Shown here piece by piece: positions 53,700 to 63,188 of a stretch of DNA of 64,000 nt (the stretch's first letter is position 1; the number at the start of each line of letters is the position of its first letter). Below the pieces are notes generated by a model, which saw only the letters and a program-made list of their open reading frames with translations, was not told the DNA's origin and made no database searches. This DNA is from Agrobacterium larrymoorei (GTDB taxonomy: Bacteria > Pseudomonadota > Alphaproteobacteria > Rhizobiales > Rhizobiaceae). The stretch spans positions 1,614,501 to 1,678,500 of the forward strand of contig NZ_JAUTBL010000001.1 of assembly GCF_030819275.1 (NCBI RefSeq), written 5' to 3'. The translations under genes were made by a program, and so were the position numbers.

Positions 53700-55229
53700 A
53701 TGAGACTGAAGCTCGCATTCCTTCTCGCCACCGCAATGATCGTCAGCCCGTCGGTCCTCTTCGCGCAGGATCGTGGCGGCGTGATCAATGTCGCAACGAT
53801 CGGCGAGCCGCCGACGCTGGATCCGATGGCGTCTACCGCCGATCTCGTGGGCATCGTCACCCAGCATATCTTCGAGACGCTCTACACTTTCGACAAAGAA
53901 TGGAAGACGACGCCGCTTTTGGCGGAAAGTCTTCCTGAGATAAGCGCTGACGGTAAAACCTACAGGATCAAGCTGCGCTCGGGCATCAAGTTCCACGATG
54001 GTTCGGACATGGCGTCGGATGACGTTGTCGCCTCACTCAATCGCTGGATCAAGGTCGCTTCACGCGGCAAGCAGGCTGCGTCCTTCATCGACAAGATCGA
54101 AGCGACCGATCCCTTGACCGTCACGATCACGCTGAAGCAGCCTTATGCGCCGCTTGTTTCGCTTCTCGCCTTCAATAATTCCGCAGCCATCATTCTTCCT
54201 AAGGAAAAGCAGGACGAGCCGATGAAGGAGTTCATCGGGACCGGTCCTTACATGCTGAAGGAGCGCAAGGCCGACCAGTATATCCAGCTCGTTCGCTTCG
54301 ATGGCTACAAGTCCCGCGAAGGCGATAGCAATGGTTACGGTGGCGCGCGACATCAGTATCTTGATGAGATCCGCTTCGTCCCGGTACCGGATGCAAACAC
54401 CCGCGTCGAGGCAGCGGTTTCTGGTCAATATGATTATATCGACTCGATACCGGTCGAATCCTTTGACAAGATCAAGTCCTCCTCCGCAACCGAACCGGTC
54501 GTGCTGAAGCCATTCGGTTATCCTGTCTTCGTCTTCAATACGGCTGAAGGGCTTGCGAAGGATGTCGCCATGCGCAAGGCGATCCGACAGGCGCTCAGCA
54601 TGGAAGACATGTTGGCAGCAGCCTTTGGCAGCACGGATTTTTATGCGCTTGACGGCGATATCTACCCGAAGAACTTCATTTGGAACACGGACGCGGGTGT
54701 CGAGGGTAACTACAATATTGCCGATCCGGAAGGTGCTGCAAAAGCTGCCAAGGCCGCAGGCTATGATGGCGAAAAACCAATCCGTATTCTCACCAGCCGG
54801 CAGTATGAGTTCCACTACAAGATGGCACAGGTCGCCGCCGAATATTTGAAGCTTGCAGGCTTCAAGGTGGATATGCAGGTGGTCGACTGGGCAACGCTTA
54901 CCCAACGCCGCGCAGACAAAGGGCTGTGGGACATCTACATTACCCACAGTCCATTCCTGCCCGAGCCAGCTCTGATCGGCTCGCTCGCGCCGACATCACC
55001 AGGCTGGTGGGATACGCCGCTGCGCAAGAAGACGGTCGAGGCTTTCTCGGCGGAATCCGATCCTGAAAAGCGCATCGCGCTTTGGGCTGACGTTCAGAGG
55101 GCCATGTATGAGGAAGTACCCTACATGAAGATCGGTGACTTCAATGCGGTTGCGGCGAAGTCGAGGAAGATCGAGGGCATCCAAGCCGCACCTTGGCCTT
55201 ACTTCTGGAATGCTTCCATCAAGAAGTAA
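53700..55229 (+). CDS. ABC transporter substrate-binding protein (SBP_bac_5 family)
   Basis: A 509-residue periplasmic solute receptor of the DppA/OppA class. Signal peptide ~1-23 ends at 'LFAQ'. The mature chain has 'TYRIKLRSGIKFHDGSDMASDDVV' and 'DAVxA'-type family landmarks. It is the first gene of a plus-strand set with two permeases, a COG3964 amidohydrolase, a RidA protein and, after a PLP enzyme, the ATPase. Ligand is probably an N-acyl amino acid, peptide or amino-sugar derivative, inferred from neighbours. Confidence 0.92.
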   Translation: MRLKLAFLLATAMIVSPSVLFAQDRGGVINVATIGEPPTLDPMASTADLVGIVTQHIFETLYTFDKEWKTTPLLAESLPEISADGKTYRIKLRSGIKFHDGSDMASDDVVASLNRWIKVASRGKQAASFIDKIEATDPLTVTITLKQPYAPLVSLLAFNNSAAIILPKEKQDEPMKEFIGTGPYMLKERKADQYIQLVRFDGYKSREGDSNGYGGARHQYLDEIRFVPVPDANTRVEAAVSGQYDYIDSIPVESFDKIKSSSATEPVVLKPFGYPVFVFNTAEGLAKDVAMRKAIRQALSMEDMLAAAFGSTDFYALDGDIYPKNFIWNTDAGVEGNYNIADPEGAAKAAKAAGYDGEKPIRILTSRQYEFHYKMAQVAAEYLKLAGFKVDMQVVDWATLTQRRADKGLWDIYITHSPFLPEPALIGSLAPTSPGWWDTPLRKKTVEAFSAESDPEKRIALWADVQRAMYEEVPYMKIGDFNAVAAKSRKIEGIQAAPWPYFWNASIKK

Positions 55230-55370
55230 TCATTCAAGGAACCGGCGTCGCGCCAGTGCTCATCTCGCGTTCAGCAAAACCCGGAGAGAGCCTGCGCGAT
55301 ACCGGAGCGCTCTTCACCACCGCGTTTCCAAACAGACTCTTTTACCCTGCGACAAGGGAAAACGAAGCCT

Positions 55371-56312
55371 ATGATCCGATATATCCTTCAGCGCCTCGCT
55401 GGCATGATCGTTGTGATGTTTCTCGTCGTCACGATCGTCTTCATCATTGTGCGCGTCACACCGGGCGATCCCGCAGCCGTCATGCTTGGGCCGGACGCGT
55501 CGGCGCAAGACATTGCCGATCTGCGGACACGTCTTGGGCTCGATCAGTCGCTCGCCGTGCAATATTTCTACTATATAGGCCAGATGCTGAAGGGTGATCT
55601 TGGGCAGTCTATCTTCCTGAACATGCCGGTCACGACGGCGCTCCTTGACCGCGCTGAACCAACCTTCTTTCTCACGCTGTTTTCGTTGCTGATTGCCAGT
55701 ATCATCGCCTTGCCGATTGGTATTTATGCCGCGTATCGCCGCGGCTCCTTCGTGGATCAGGCTGCAACGACCGTTGCGATGCTCGCCGCCAGCATTCCGA
55801 GCTTCTGGCTTGGCCTCATCCTCATGCAGTTCTTTGCCGTTAGGCTGAACCTTTTTCCTGTTTCCGGTTATGGCGGCCCAGGCTCAAGCTTCCTTGACCG
55901 CATGTATCACCTGACGCTTCCAGCTTTCGCACTGGGTTTGGTTTCATCTGCTCTGATCCTCCGCTTCACCCGCGCGTCGATGCTGGACGTGCTGGGCGAC
56001 GATTATATCCGCACCGCTCGGGCAAAGGGTGTCGTTGAACGGCGGGTGGTGATGAAACACGCGCTGAAGAACGCGCTTATTCCCATCCTCACCGTCATCG
56101 GGTTGACGGCTGCGGTGCTGATTTCGGGCGCCGTGGTCACGGAGACGGTCTTCGGACTTCCCGGTGTCGGCAGCCTGGTGGTCTCCGCAGTTCTGCGGCG
56201 CGACTATCCCGTCATTCAGGGCGCGCTTCTGGTCATTGCGGCGCTCTACGTCCTCATCAATTTCGCGATCGACATGCTCTACCTGCTGATCGATCCGCGC
56301 GTGCGCTACTAA
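55371..56312 (+). CDS. ABC transporter permease (DppB type)
   Basis: A 313-residue inner-membrane permease of the DppB type: 'MIRYILQRLAGMIVVMFLVVTIVF' at the start, a periplasmic loop ~40-90, EAA loop 'DYIRTARAKGVVERRVVMKH'. AAGGGAA precedes the ATG. A 141-base gap with no clear terminator separates it from the receptor gene. Confidence 0.92.
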   Translation: MIRYILQRLAGMIVVMFLVVTIVFIIVRVTPGDPAAVMLGPDASAQDIADLRTRLGLDQSLAVQYFYYIGQMLKGDLGQSIFLNMPVTTALLDRAEPTFFLTLFSLLIASIIALPIGIYAAYRRGSFVDQAATTVAMLAASIPSFWLGLILMQFFAVRLNLFPVSGYGGPGSSFLDRMYHLTLPAFALGLVSSALILRFTRASMLDVLGDDYIRTARAKGVVERRVVMKHALKNALIPILTVIGLTAAVLISGAVVTETVFGLPGVGSLVVSAVLRRDYPVIQGALLVIAALYVLINFAIDMLYLLIDPRVRY

Positions 56313-56327
56313 AGGGGGCGGGAACCG

Positions 56328-57209
56328 ATGACGGATATTGCCACAACCACGCCAACACAGCCTTCAGCCAGCGAAGGCACGAAGTTTCTGAAGCGGTTTC
56401 TGAAACGCAAGACGGTTGCCTTCGGCCTGATCGTGCTTGTCATCTTCGTCATTCTGGCGGCACTCGCGCCCTGGATCGCGCCTTACTCGCCATCCAAGCT
56501 GTCTATCGTCAATCGCCTGAAGCCGCCGAGCGAAACATTCTGGTTAGGCACGGATGAATTTGGCCGCGACGTCTTCTCGCGCACCATTTACGCAGGCCGT
56601 TTGTCGCTGCTTGTTGGCGCCTCCGTCGTTGCTCTATCTGCGATCATCGGCGTGACGCTCGGTCTGCTTGCCGGTTTTTTCAAACGGCTGGACACACCGA
56701 TTGCGCGGCTGATCGATGCGATGATGGCATTTCCGGATATTCTTCTGGCCATTGCACTCGTTGCAGCGCTTGGGCCATCGCTCACTACGGTGATCGTCGC
56801 CTTGTCGATCGTCTATTCGCCGCGCCTCGCTCGCATCGTGCGCGCCTCGACACTCGTCATCAGGGAGCTTCCCTACGTTGAGGCAGCGCAGGCGCTTGGG
56901 ATATCCACCTTCCACATCATGACACGGCATGTGCTGCGCAACCTGTTGTCACCCATCCTGGTACAGGCCTCGTTCCTGTTTGCCAGCGCCATGCTGGCGG
57001 AAGCGGGTCTCTCTTTCCTCGGGCTTGGTGTCAGCCCGGAAATTCCGACCTGGGGCACGATGATCGCCGCAGGCCGCCAATATATCGGACAAGCCGACTG
57101 GATGACCTACTTCCCCGGCTTTGCCATCATTCTTTCCGTTCTGTCGCTGCAAATGGTCGGCGATGGGTTGCGGGACATGCTCGATCCAAGACTGCGAAGG
57201 GATTTGTAA
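56328..57209 (+). CDS. ABC transporter permease (DppC type)
   Basis: A 293-residue inner-membrane permease of the DppC type, with the N-terminal OppC_N region, 'LGTDEFGRDVFSRTIYAGRLSL' and the EAA loop 'YVEAAQALGISTFHIMTRHVL'. It starts 15 bases after the DppB-type stop, and the amidohydrolase gene follows after a single base. Confidence 0.92.
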   Translation: MTDIATTTPTQPSASEGTKFLKRFLKRKTVAFGLIVLVIFVILAALAPWIAPYSPSKLSIVNRLKPPSETFWLGTDEFGRDVFSRTIYAGRLSLLVGASVVALSAIIGVTLGLLAGFFKRLDTPIARLIDAMMAFPDILLAIALVAALGPSLTTVIVALSIVYSPRLARIVRASTLVIRELPYVEAAQALGISTFHIMTRHVLRNLLSPILVQASFLFASAMLAEAGLSFLGLGVSPEIPTWGTMIAAGRQYIGQADWMTYFPGFAIILSVLSLQMVGDGLRDMLDPRLRRDL

Positions 57210-57210
57210 T

Positions 57211-58413
57211 ATGACCGGCCAACAGGCAAAGCCGCTGCTCATCAAAAACGTCAAGCCCATGGCTTTCGGCGAAGGCGGAAAAGACGCTGCCACCGACATT
57301 TTGGTCAATGGTGACGGCAATATAGCCGCTATCGGAGAAGCGCTTGCGTCCGATGAGGCAACGGTGATCGATGGTAAAGGTGCCTGGATGTCGCCGGGCT
57401 GGGTCGACCTTCACGTTCACATCTGGCACGGCGGGACTGATATCTCGATCCGTCCGTCCGAATGCGGTGCCGAGCGCGGCGTGACGACGCTCGTCGATGC
57501 AGGATCTGCGGGCGAAGCGAACTTTCATGGCTTCCGCGAATATATCATCGAGCCGTCCAAAGAGCGGATCAAGGCGTTCCTCAACCTCGGTTCCATCGGG
57601 CTTGTGGCCTGTAACCGCGTGGCAGAACTGCGCGACATCAGAGACATCGATCTCGACCGCATTCTCGAATGCTACGCGGAAAACAGCGAGCATATCGTCG
57701 GCATTAAGGTTCGTGCCAGCCACGTCATCACCGGCTCCTGGGGCGTCACCCCGGTCAAGCTCGGCAAGAAGATCGCCAAGATCCTCAAAGTTCCGATGAT
57801 GGTTCACGTCGGCGAACCACCGGCACTCTACGATGAAGTGCTTGAGATTCTTGGTCCTGGCGACGTCGTGACCCATTGCTTCAACGGCAAGTCCGGTTCG
57901 TCGATTATGGAGGATGAGGACTTGTTCAACCTCGCGGAGCGCTGCGCGTCCGAAGGGGTCCGGCTCGATATCGGCCATGGCGGAGCATCCTTCTCCTTCA
58001 AGGTCGCGGAAGCCGCGATTGCGCGCGGACTTTTGCCCCATTCGATTTCGACCGACCTGCACGGGCATTCGATGAACTTCCCGGTCTGGGATCTGGCGAC
58101 AACCATGTCCAAGTTGCTTTCGGTCGGCATGCCTTTCGACAAGGTGGTGAATGCCGTGACCCATGCGCCAGCTGAAGTCATCAAGCTCGATATGCAAAAC
58201 CGGCTGTCCGTTGGAGCACGCGCCGATTTCACCATTTTCGATCTCATCGATTCCGATCTGGAGGCAACTGACTCCAATGGTGATGTCTCGGTGCTGAAGC
58301 AGCTCTTCGAGCCGCGCTTTGCTGTCATCGGTGGCGAAGCGATCGCGGCGAGCCGTTATATTCCACGCGCCCGCAAGCTCGTGCGCCACAGCCATGGCTA
58401 CTCATACCGATAG
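57211..58413 (+). CDS. COG3964 amidohydrolase/deacetylase
   Basis: A 400-residue binuclear metal amidohydrolase often misannotated as dihydroorotase. His68/His70 ('DLHVHI'), bridging Lys166 ('GIKVRAS'), His199 ('VHVGE'), His222 ('THCFN') and Asp282 ('STDLHG') are all present. The A. tumefaciens member Atu3266 hydrolyses acetyl-(R)-mandelate in vitro (recalled), so acyl or acetyl cleavage from an alpha-hydroxy or alpha-amino acid is plausible. ATG 57211 comes one base after the permease stop. The SelA-like PLP enzyme downstream is a common partner of this family. Confidence 0.88.
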   Translation: MTGQQAKPLLIKNVKPMAFGEGGKDAATDILVNGDGNIAAIGEALASDEATVIDGKGAWMSPGWVDLHVHIWHGGTDISIRPSECGAERGVTTLVDAGSAGEANFHGFREYIIEPSKERIKAFLNLGSIGLVACNRVAELRDIRDIDLDRILECYAENSEHIVGIKVRASHVITGSWGVTPVKLGKKIAKILKVPMMVHVGEPPALYDEVLEILGPGDVVTHCFNGKSGSSIMEDEDLFNLAERCASEGVRLDIGHGGASFSFKVAEAAIARGLLPHSISTDLHGHSMNFPVWDLATTMSKLLSVGMPFDKVVNAVTHAPAEVIKLDMQNRLSVGARADFTIFDLIDSDLEATDSNGDVSVLKQLFEPRFAVIGGEAIAASRYIPRARKLVRHSHGYSYR

Positions 58414-58430
58414 GATGGCCGAGCGCCATC
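58414..58430 (+). other. Intercistronic hairpin after the COG3964 gene
   Basis: GATGGC and GCCATC form a 6-bp stem with a five-base loop directly after the stop codon, before the RidA ribosome-binding site. It may adjust mRNA stability or expression of the next gene. Confidence 0.35.
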
Positions 58431-58459
58431 GCAATACATCAAATACGACAGGAGTTTGC

Positions 58460-58957
58460 GTGACACAGTCCCCGATCAAGATCGAAGCGAAAGCAGAGAC
58501 GCCGCGCGATCGGCTTGCCGCACTCGGCATAGAGCTCCCACCAGCGCCACCGCCCATCGCCAACTTCGTCACTCATGTCGTGGAAGGCAACATGCTTTAT
58601 CTCTCCGGGCAGGGCCCTCGCGAAGCGAATGGATTCATGCATACTGGCAAGGTCGGTGTGGATGTCTCGGTCGAGCAGGCCTATGAGGATGCGCGGCTGA
58701 CCGGCATCAATCTGTTGGCGGTGATGAACGAGGCGTTGGGCGATCTTTCTCGCGTCAAGCGGGTCGTGAAGCTTCTGGGCATGGTCAATGCCTCGCCGGA
58801 CTTCAAGGATCATCCGCAAGTCATCAACGGCTGCTCGGATCTGTTCAATGCCGTCTTCGGCGAGGCCGGTCGTCATGCCCGCTCGGCTGTCGGCTTTGGC
58901 TCGCTCCCGGGAAACATCACTGTCGAGATCGAAGCGATCATTGCGTTGCAGGATTAA
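58460..58957 (+). CDS. RidA (YjgF) family protein
   Basis: A 165-residue protein of the RidA superfamily, the long subgroup with an N-terminal 'DRLAALGIELPP' lead. The core has 'NMLYLSGQGP' and the ending 'SLPGNITVEIEAIIAL'. Classical RidA hydrolyses reactive enamine/imine intermediates from PLP enzymes and carries an Arg near residue 105; in this subgroup the role is less clear. I chose GTG 58460, nine bases after GGAG; longer frames start inside the previous gene. A PLP enzyme lies nearby, so imine clearance would make sense. Confidence 0.85.
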   Translation: MTQSPIKIEAKAETPRDRLAALGIELPPAPPPIANFVTHVVEGNMLYLSGQGPREANGFMHTGKVGVDVSVEQAYEDARLTGINLLAVMNEALGDLSRVKRVVKLLGMVNASPDFKDHPQVINGCSDLFNAVFGEAGRHARSAVGFGSLPGNITVEIEAIIALQD

Positions 58958-58972
58958 GCGGCGAGGAGACGA

Positions 58973-59791
58973 CTAGTGATTGCGCCATCCCATCAACTGT
59001 TCGATCCTTGCGGCCGACGTTTTGACGCGGTCTGCGTAGCCGGTCTTGTCGGCCATGACTTTCTGCTCGGGAAGGACAATCGAAATCGTCGCAACACAGT
59101 CTCCGCGATTGTCGACGATCGGCGAGGCGATGCAGGCGACGGAGTAATCGGACTCACCCGCCTGGATCGACAGACGCTCTTCAAAGGCCTTGCGCGCAGC
59201 ATCCGAAAGGCTTTTGGCGTCGATGGTGGCGCGGCCCGTCGGCGAGATGCGGGCTCCCCGTTTGAACAGGTCGATGCGTTGCTCTTCCGGCATATGACCC
59301 ACCAGAAGGCGGCCCGAAGCCGTCCAGTTCAGCGGCACGCGCGTACCCACGCGCGAAGCAACCTGGAAATGGCTGGGGCCATCGGCCATGGCGAGCACCA
59401 GCATATGTTCGTCGTCCCGCCCGCAAACCTGCACCGTTTCACCGGCCTCGCGGCAAAGATCGTGCATTTCATGCATGGCTACGCTCATGAAATCGAGCGA
59501 GCGCGCATAGGCGAGACCGTAATGATAGAGGCGGGCGCCAAGCCATATGCTGCCATCATCATTGCGCGCCAGCATGTTCTTTTCCACAAGGTCGTCGATG
59601 ATCGCATAGATCGTCGAAAGCGGAGCCTTGACCGCCTTGGCGATGGCGTAGGCACCCGCCGGAGCGCCGGTTTCGTACAGATAGTCGATCACCTGAATGG
59701 CGCGGTCGATGCCGCTGACGCGCGAGCGTCGCGCCTTGCCGCCTTCCTCGGACGAGGAAAGCTCGGAGGCTTCAGCAGATGAAGACGTCAT
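58973..59791 (-). CDS. IclR-family transcriptional regulator
   Basis: A 272-residue regulator: N-terminal winged helix-turn-helix (~25-85, 'AIQVIDYLYETGAPAGAYAIAKAVKAPLSTIYAIIDDLV') and a C-terminal IclR effector domain (~95-265, 'GESDYSVACIASPIVD'). ATG 59791 or 59797 could be the start. It lies between RidA and the PLP-enzyme gene on the opposite strand, so it likely controls the importer and hydrolase genes on both sides. AACCTAT...ATGG occurs in both promoter regions. Confidence 0.9.
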   Translation of the reverse strand: MTSSSAEASELSSSEEGGKARRSRVSGIDRAIQVIDYLYETGAPAGAYAIAKAVKAPLSTIYAIIDDLVEKNMLARNDDGSIWLGARLYHYGLAYARSLDFMSVAMHEMHDLCREAGETVQVCGRDDEHMLVLAMADGPSHFQVASRVGTRVPLNWTASGRLLVGHMPEEQRIDLFKRGARISPTGRATIDAKSLSDAARKAFEERLSIQAGESDYSVACIASPIVDNRGDCVATISIVLPEQKVMADKTGYADRVKTSAARIEQLMGWRNH

Positions 59792-59901
59792 ATCCAATTT
59801 ACGCTCCCGCAGATCAAAGAACCTATTGCGTTATTATGGCATAGCCTCTCGCGAGGCAACAGAAATCACGGCCAGACAGGCTGGCAGACTGGAGAAATAT
59901 A

Positions 59902-61098
59902 ATGTCAGACGATATCCGCACGAAGATCGGTCTTCGCCCCGTCATCAACGTTTCCGGCACGATGACGAGCCTCGGCGCGTCGATCGTGGTTCCCGAAGCA
60001 ATCGAGGCCATGACGGCGATCCTGCCGCAATTCGTGGAAATCAATGATCTGCAGCGCAAGGCAAGTGCAGTCATTGCTCGGCTGACGGGTGGTGAAGCCG
60101 GGTTTGTCACGGCGTCCTGCTCCGCCGGCATTAGCCTTGCAGTTGCGGGCACTATCACCGGCCCTGACCTTCTGGCGATCGAAAAACTGCCGGAGACCTC
60201 GACCCCGAAGAACGAGGTTCTCGTACAGATGGGCCATGTGGTGAGCTACGGCGCGCCCGTCGATCAGTCGATCCGGCTTGCTGGCGGCAAGGTGGTGATG
60301 ATTGGGCAGGCAACGTCCACCCATCGCTATCACATGGAAAATGCGATTACGGACCGCACGGCAGCAGCCGTCTACGTCGTCTCCCACCATGTCGTGGATT
60401 ATGGTCTCCTCAATCTCAAGGAGTTTGTCGAGATCGCGCATGCCAAGGGCGTGCCGGTGATTGTCGATGCCGCATCCGAATACGACCTGCGAATATTCCT
60501 GGAGCAGGGGGCAGATATCGCACTCTACTCCGGCCACAAGTTCTTGGGTGGCCCAACCTCCGGCATCGTAGCCGGCAAGAAGGAGCTCGTGCGCAATGCC
60601 TTCCTGCAGAATATGGGCATCGGCCGCGGCATGAAGGTTGGCAAGGAAAGCATTTTCGGCGTCATGGCTGCGCTCGAGGCTTGGGAGAAGCGGGATCACG
60701 CAGCTGTTCGCGAGCGCGAAACCAGCTATCTCCACCTGTGGAAGGAGACGCTTGCCGATCGCCCCGGCATCACCGCCTTGATCGAGCCCGATCCGACCAA
60801 CAATCCCCTTGATCGCATGCGGGTGATCGTCTCTTCACAGGAAGCCCACATAACCGCCTGGGATCTCGCAGCACGGCTTCGCAGTGGCCCGACGCCGATC
60901 ATTGTGCGCGACCACGAGGTGGAGCACCATTACTTCTATCTCGATCCCTGCAATCTCCACCCCGGCCAGGAACGCATCGTTGCGGCACGGCTGGCTGAGG
61001 AGCTCGATAAGGCACGTGCCTCAAACGAGGTCATCGCCACGCCGTTCGAGGATTTGAGCCGCCATCGTTTCGATGGTGCCTTGCCCTGGCCCGACTGA
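59902..61098 (+). CDS. SelA/DgaE-like PLP-dependent enzyme
   Basis: A 398-residue PLP enzyme of the SelA-like group. The likely PLP lysine is Lys213 ('SGHKFLGG'), after '[13 protein letters not shown]'. It lacks the N-terminal domain and length of genuine selenocysteine synthase, and no selenocysteine genes are nearby. Related DgaE enzymes are ammonia lyases for D-glucosaminate-6-phosphate. A lyase or racemase acting on a D-amino acid or amino-sugar acid is inferred. GGAG precedes the ATG. Confidence 0.85.
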   Translation: MSDDIRTKIGLRPVINVSGTMTSLGASIVVPEAIEAMTAILPQFVEINDLQRKASAVIARLTGGEAGFVTASCSAGISLAVAGTITGPDLLAIEKLPETSTPKNEVLVQMGHVVSYGAPVDQSIRLAGGKVVMIGQATSTHRYHMENAITDRTAAAVYVVSHHVVDYGLLNLKEFVEIAHAKGVPVIVDAASEYDLRIFLEQGADIALYSGHKFLGGPTSGIVAGKKELVRNAFLQNMGIGRGMKVGKESIFGVMAALEAWEKRDHAAVRERETSYLHLWKETLADRPGITALIEPDPTNNPLDRMRVIVSSQEAHITAWDLAARLRSGPTPIIVRDHEVEHHYFYLDPCNLHPGQERIVAARLAEELDKARASNEVIATPFEDLSRHRFDGALPWPD

Positions 61099-61161
61099 GT
61101 AAGCGTGTGCGCCGAAAGGACCGCATAGCCTGCCACTCCAACGATTTGACAAGGAACGACA

Positions 61162-63009
61162 ATGATGATGTCCAACGCCCTGAACAAGACCGTGACTGCA
61201 CCGGCCACCGGCCCGGTTCTCGCCGTTGAAAATCTGAGAACATCCTTCCTTGTCGATGGTGTCTGGAAGCCGGTGGTGCGCGATATCTCTTTCACCGTGA
61301 TGCCTGGCGAGACAGTCGCGATTGTCGGCGAAAGTGGTTCCGGCAAGTCGGTCACATCGCTCTCCATCATGCGCCTGCTCCAACCGGACATGAGCAAGAT
61401 TGAAGGCAAGGTCATGCTGGGTGGGCGTGATCTTCTTGGGTTGCCCGAGCATGAGACGCGCAAGGTTCGTGGCAATGATGTCGCGATGATCTTCCAAGAG
61501 CCGATGACGAGCCTGAACCCCTTGCTCACCATCGGTGATCAGATCTCGGAAGCCTTGCTCTCTCACTTGCCGATGAGCAAGGCGGATGCCCGTGCCGAAA
61601 CCATCCGCATCCTGGAGAAGGTGCGCATTCCCTCTGCCGCCTCTCGCTTCGATGAGTATCCGCACCGATTTTCCGGCGGCATGCGCCAACGCGTCATGAT
61701 TGCCATGGCGCTTGCAACCAAGCCGGCACTGCTGATTGCCGACGAGCCGACCACGGCCCTCGACGTGACCATTCAGGGACAAATCCTCGACCTGATCAAG
61801 ATGTTGCAGGATGAAGAAGGGACATCCGTTCTGTTCATCACCCACGATATGGGGGTCGTCGCCGAAATCGCCGACCGGACCGTCGTGATGTATCGGGGCG
61901 AGCAGGTCGAAACGGGCCCGACCGCCGATATTTTCCATCGTGGCCAACATCCCTATACCCGTGCGCTCTTGTCCGCTGTGCCTGTGCTTGGCTCCATGCA
62001 GGCCCATCAAAGACCTCTGCGCTTCCCCGTGGTGGACGTGAAGACAGGTGATTCCGATGTGCCTGTGGAAGTGAAGGACACGGTCGTTGAAGGACGGCCA
62101 GTGCTGGAGGTACGCAATCTTACCAAGCGCTTCGACATTCACTCCGGCCTCTTTGGTACGCTCACCGGCCGCGTCCACGCGGTAGAGAATGTCTCCTTCG
62201 ATCTTCAGGCAGGTGAGACACTTTCCCTTGTCGGCGAATCCGGCTGCGGCAAGTCAACGACAGGCCGGGCTATCATGCGCCTGATCGAACCGAATAGCGG
62301 CTCTGTTATCGTGGAAGGCCGCGATGTACTGGCGATGAGCAAGCAGGATATGCGCGAGATGCGCAAATCCGTGCAGATGATTTTCCAGGATCCGTTTGCC
62401 TCGCTTAACCCGCGCATGACCGTCGGCGCGGCCATTGCCGAGCCCTTTCTCGAGCATAAGATGGGTAGCGCGAAAGAGGCAAAAGACGTGGTGGCCGACA
62501 TGCTGACGAAGGTTGGTCTGACGCCTGATATGGCGGGGCGATACCCGCACGAGTTTTCCGGCGGGCAGAGACAGCGTGTCTGTATCGCACGCGCATTGGC
62601 TCTGAAGCCAAAGGTGATCGTCGCCGACGAAAGTGTGTCGGCACTGGATGTGTCGATCAAGGCGCAAGTGATCAATCTGATGCTCGACCTTCAGCAAAGC
62701 CTTGGACTGTCGTTCCTGTTCATCTCCCACGACATGGCCGTGGTGGAACGTGTCAGCCACCGCGTCGCCGTCATGTATCTGGGGGAGATTGTCGAGATCG
62801 GCCCCCGTGCCGCCGTGTTCGGTAATCCGCAGCACCCATATACCAAGAGGCTTATGGCGGCTGTGCCGGTTCCTGACCCGGAACGCAGACGCGTCAAAAG
62901 CGCGGCTGTTGTCGAGGAGCTGAAAAGCCCCATACGCCCAGTCGAGTACAAGGTTATGCCTGCTCGGTTTCGTGAAGTCTCGAAGGGCCACCTTGTGGCT
63001 GAGAATTGA
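61162..63009 (+). CDS. ABC transporter ATP-binding protein, fused DppD-DppF type
   Basis: A 615-residue fusion of two peptide-type ABC domains in one chain, like GsiA/YliA. First half: 'GESGSGKS', 'FSGGMRQR', 'LIADEPTTALD'. Second half: 'GESGCGKST', 'FSGGQRQR', 'IVADESVSALD'. In this second Walker B the usual DEPTS is DESVS, as in several GsiA-like proteins. It should energise the importer encoded at 53700-57209, from which it is separated by the hydrolase, RidA, IclR and PLP genes. AAGGAA precedes the ATG. Confidence 0.93.
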   Translation: MMMSNALNKTVTAPATGPVLAVENLRTSFLVDGVWKPVVRDISFTVMPGETVAIVGESGSGKSVTSLSIMRLLQPDMSKIEGKVMLGGRDLLGLPEHETRKVRGNDVAMIFQEPMTSLNPLLTIGDQISEALLSHLPMSKADARAETIRILEKVRIPSAASRFDEYPHRFSGGMRQRVMIAMALATKPALLIADEPTTALDVTIQGQILDLIKMLQDEEGTSVLFITHDMGVVAEIADRTVVMYRGEQVETGPTADIFHRGQHPYTRALLSAVPVLGSMQAHQRPLRFPVVDVKTGDSDVPVEVKDTVVEGRPVLEVRNLTKRFDIHSGLFGTLTGRVHAVENVSFDLQAGETLSLVGESGCGKSTTGRAIMRLIEPNSGSVIVEGRDVLAMSKQDMREMRKSVQMIFQDPFASLNPRMTVGAAIAEPFLEHKMGSAKEAKDVVADMLTKVGLTPDMAGRYPHEFSGGQRQRVCIARALALKPKVIVADESVSALDVSIKAQVINLMLDLQQSLGLSFLFISHDMAVVERVSHRVAVMYLGEIVEIGPRAAVFGNPQHPYTKRLMAAVPVPDPERRRVKSAAVVEELKSPIRPVEYKVMPARFREVSKGHLVAEN

Positions 63010-63017
63010 CGTCTATC

Positions 63018-63052
63018 CTCCAGTTCTCTGGCTATAGGCAATCTAACTGGAG
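63018..63052 (+). terminator. Hairpin after the fused ATPase gene
   Basis: CTCCAGTT (63018-63025) and AACTGGAG (63045-63052) pair perfectly; GACGTC copies at 63009-63014 and 63054-63059 can extend the stem. The loop is 19 bases and there is no T-run, so this is a moderate candidate. Confidence 0.45.
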
Positions 63053-63137
63053 CGACGTCTCCTAAGCGCGCGTTCAAAGCCGCGCTATTCGAGGCGTTGG
63101 CATTGAACGTTTTTATACGGAGCATTTCGTATGCTGC

Positions 63138-63162
63138 GGAACAACAACGGTCCCATTGTGTT
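63138..63162 (+). promoter_or_regulatory. Possible EcfG-type promoter for the small acidic protein
   Basis: GGAAC (63138-63142), a 16-base spacer and TGTT (63159-63162) resemble the general-stress promoter, with one mismatch in the -10. The ATG follows 27 bases later, behind GGGAGAAG. Confidence 0.4.
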
Positions 63163-63188
63163 AGCTTTGGCAACTTGGGAGAAGAGTG

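Noticed and set aside
57127..58395. 422-codon open frame antisense to the COG3964 gene
   Set aside because: The plus strand has the full metal site and fits the operon spacing; the minus frame has no recognisable fold.
57211..58413. Dihydroorotase annotation
   Set aside because: Active-site layout and neighbours match COG3964 hydrolases, whose tested members are not dihydroorotases.
59902..61098. Selenocysteine synthase SelA
   Set aside because: Too short, lacks the N-terminal domain, no selB/selC nearby, and the context is catabolic.
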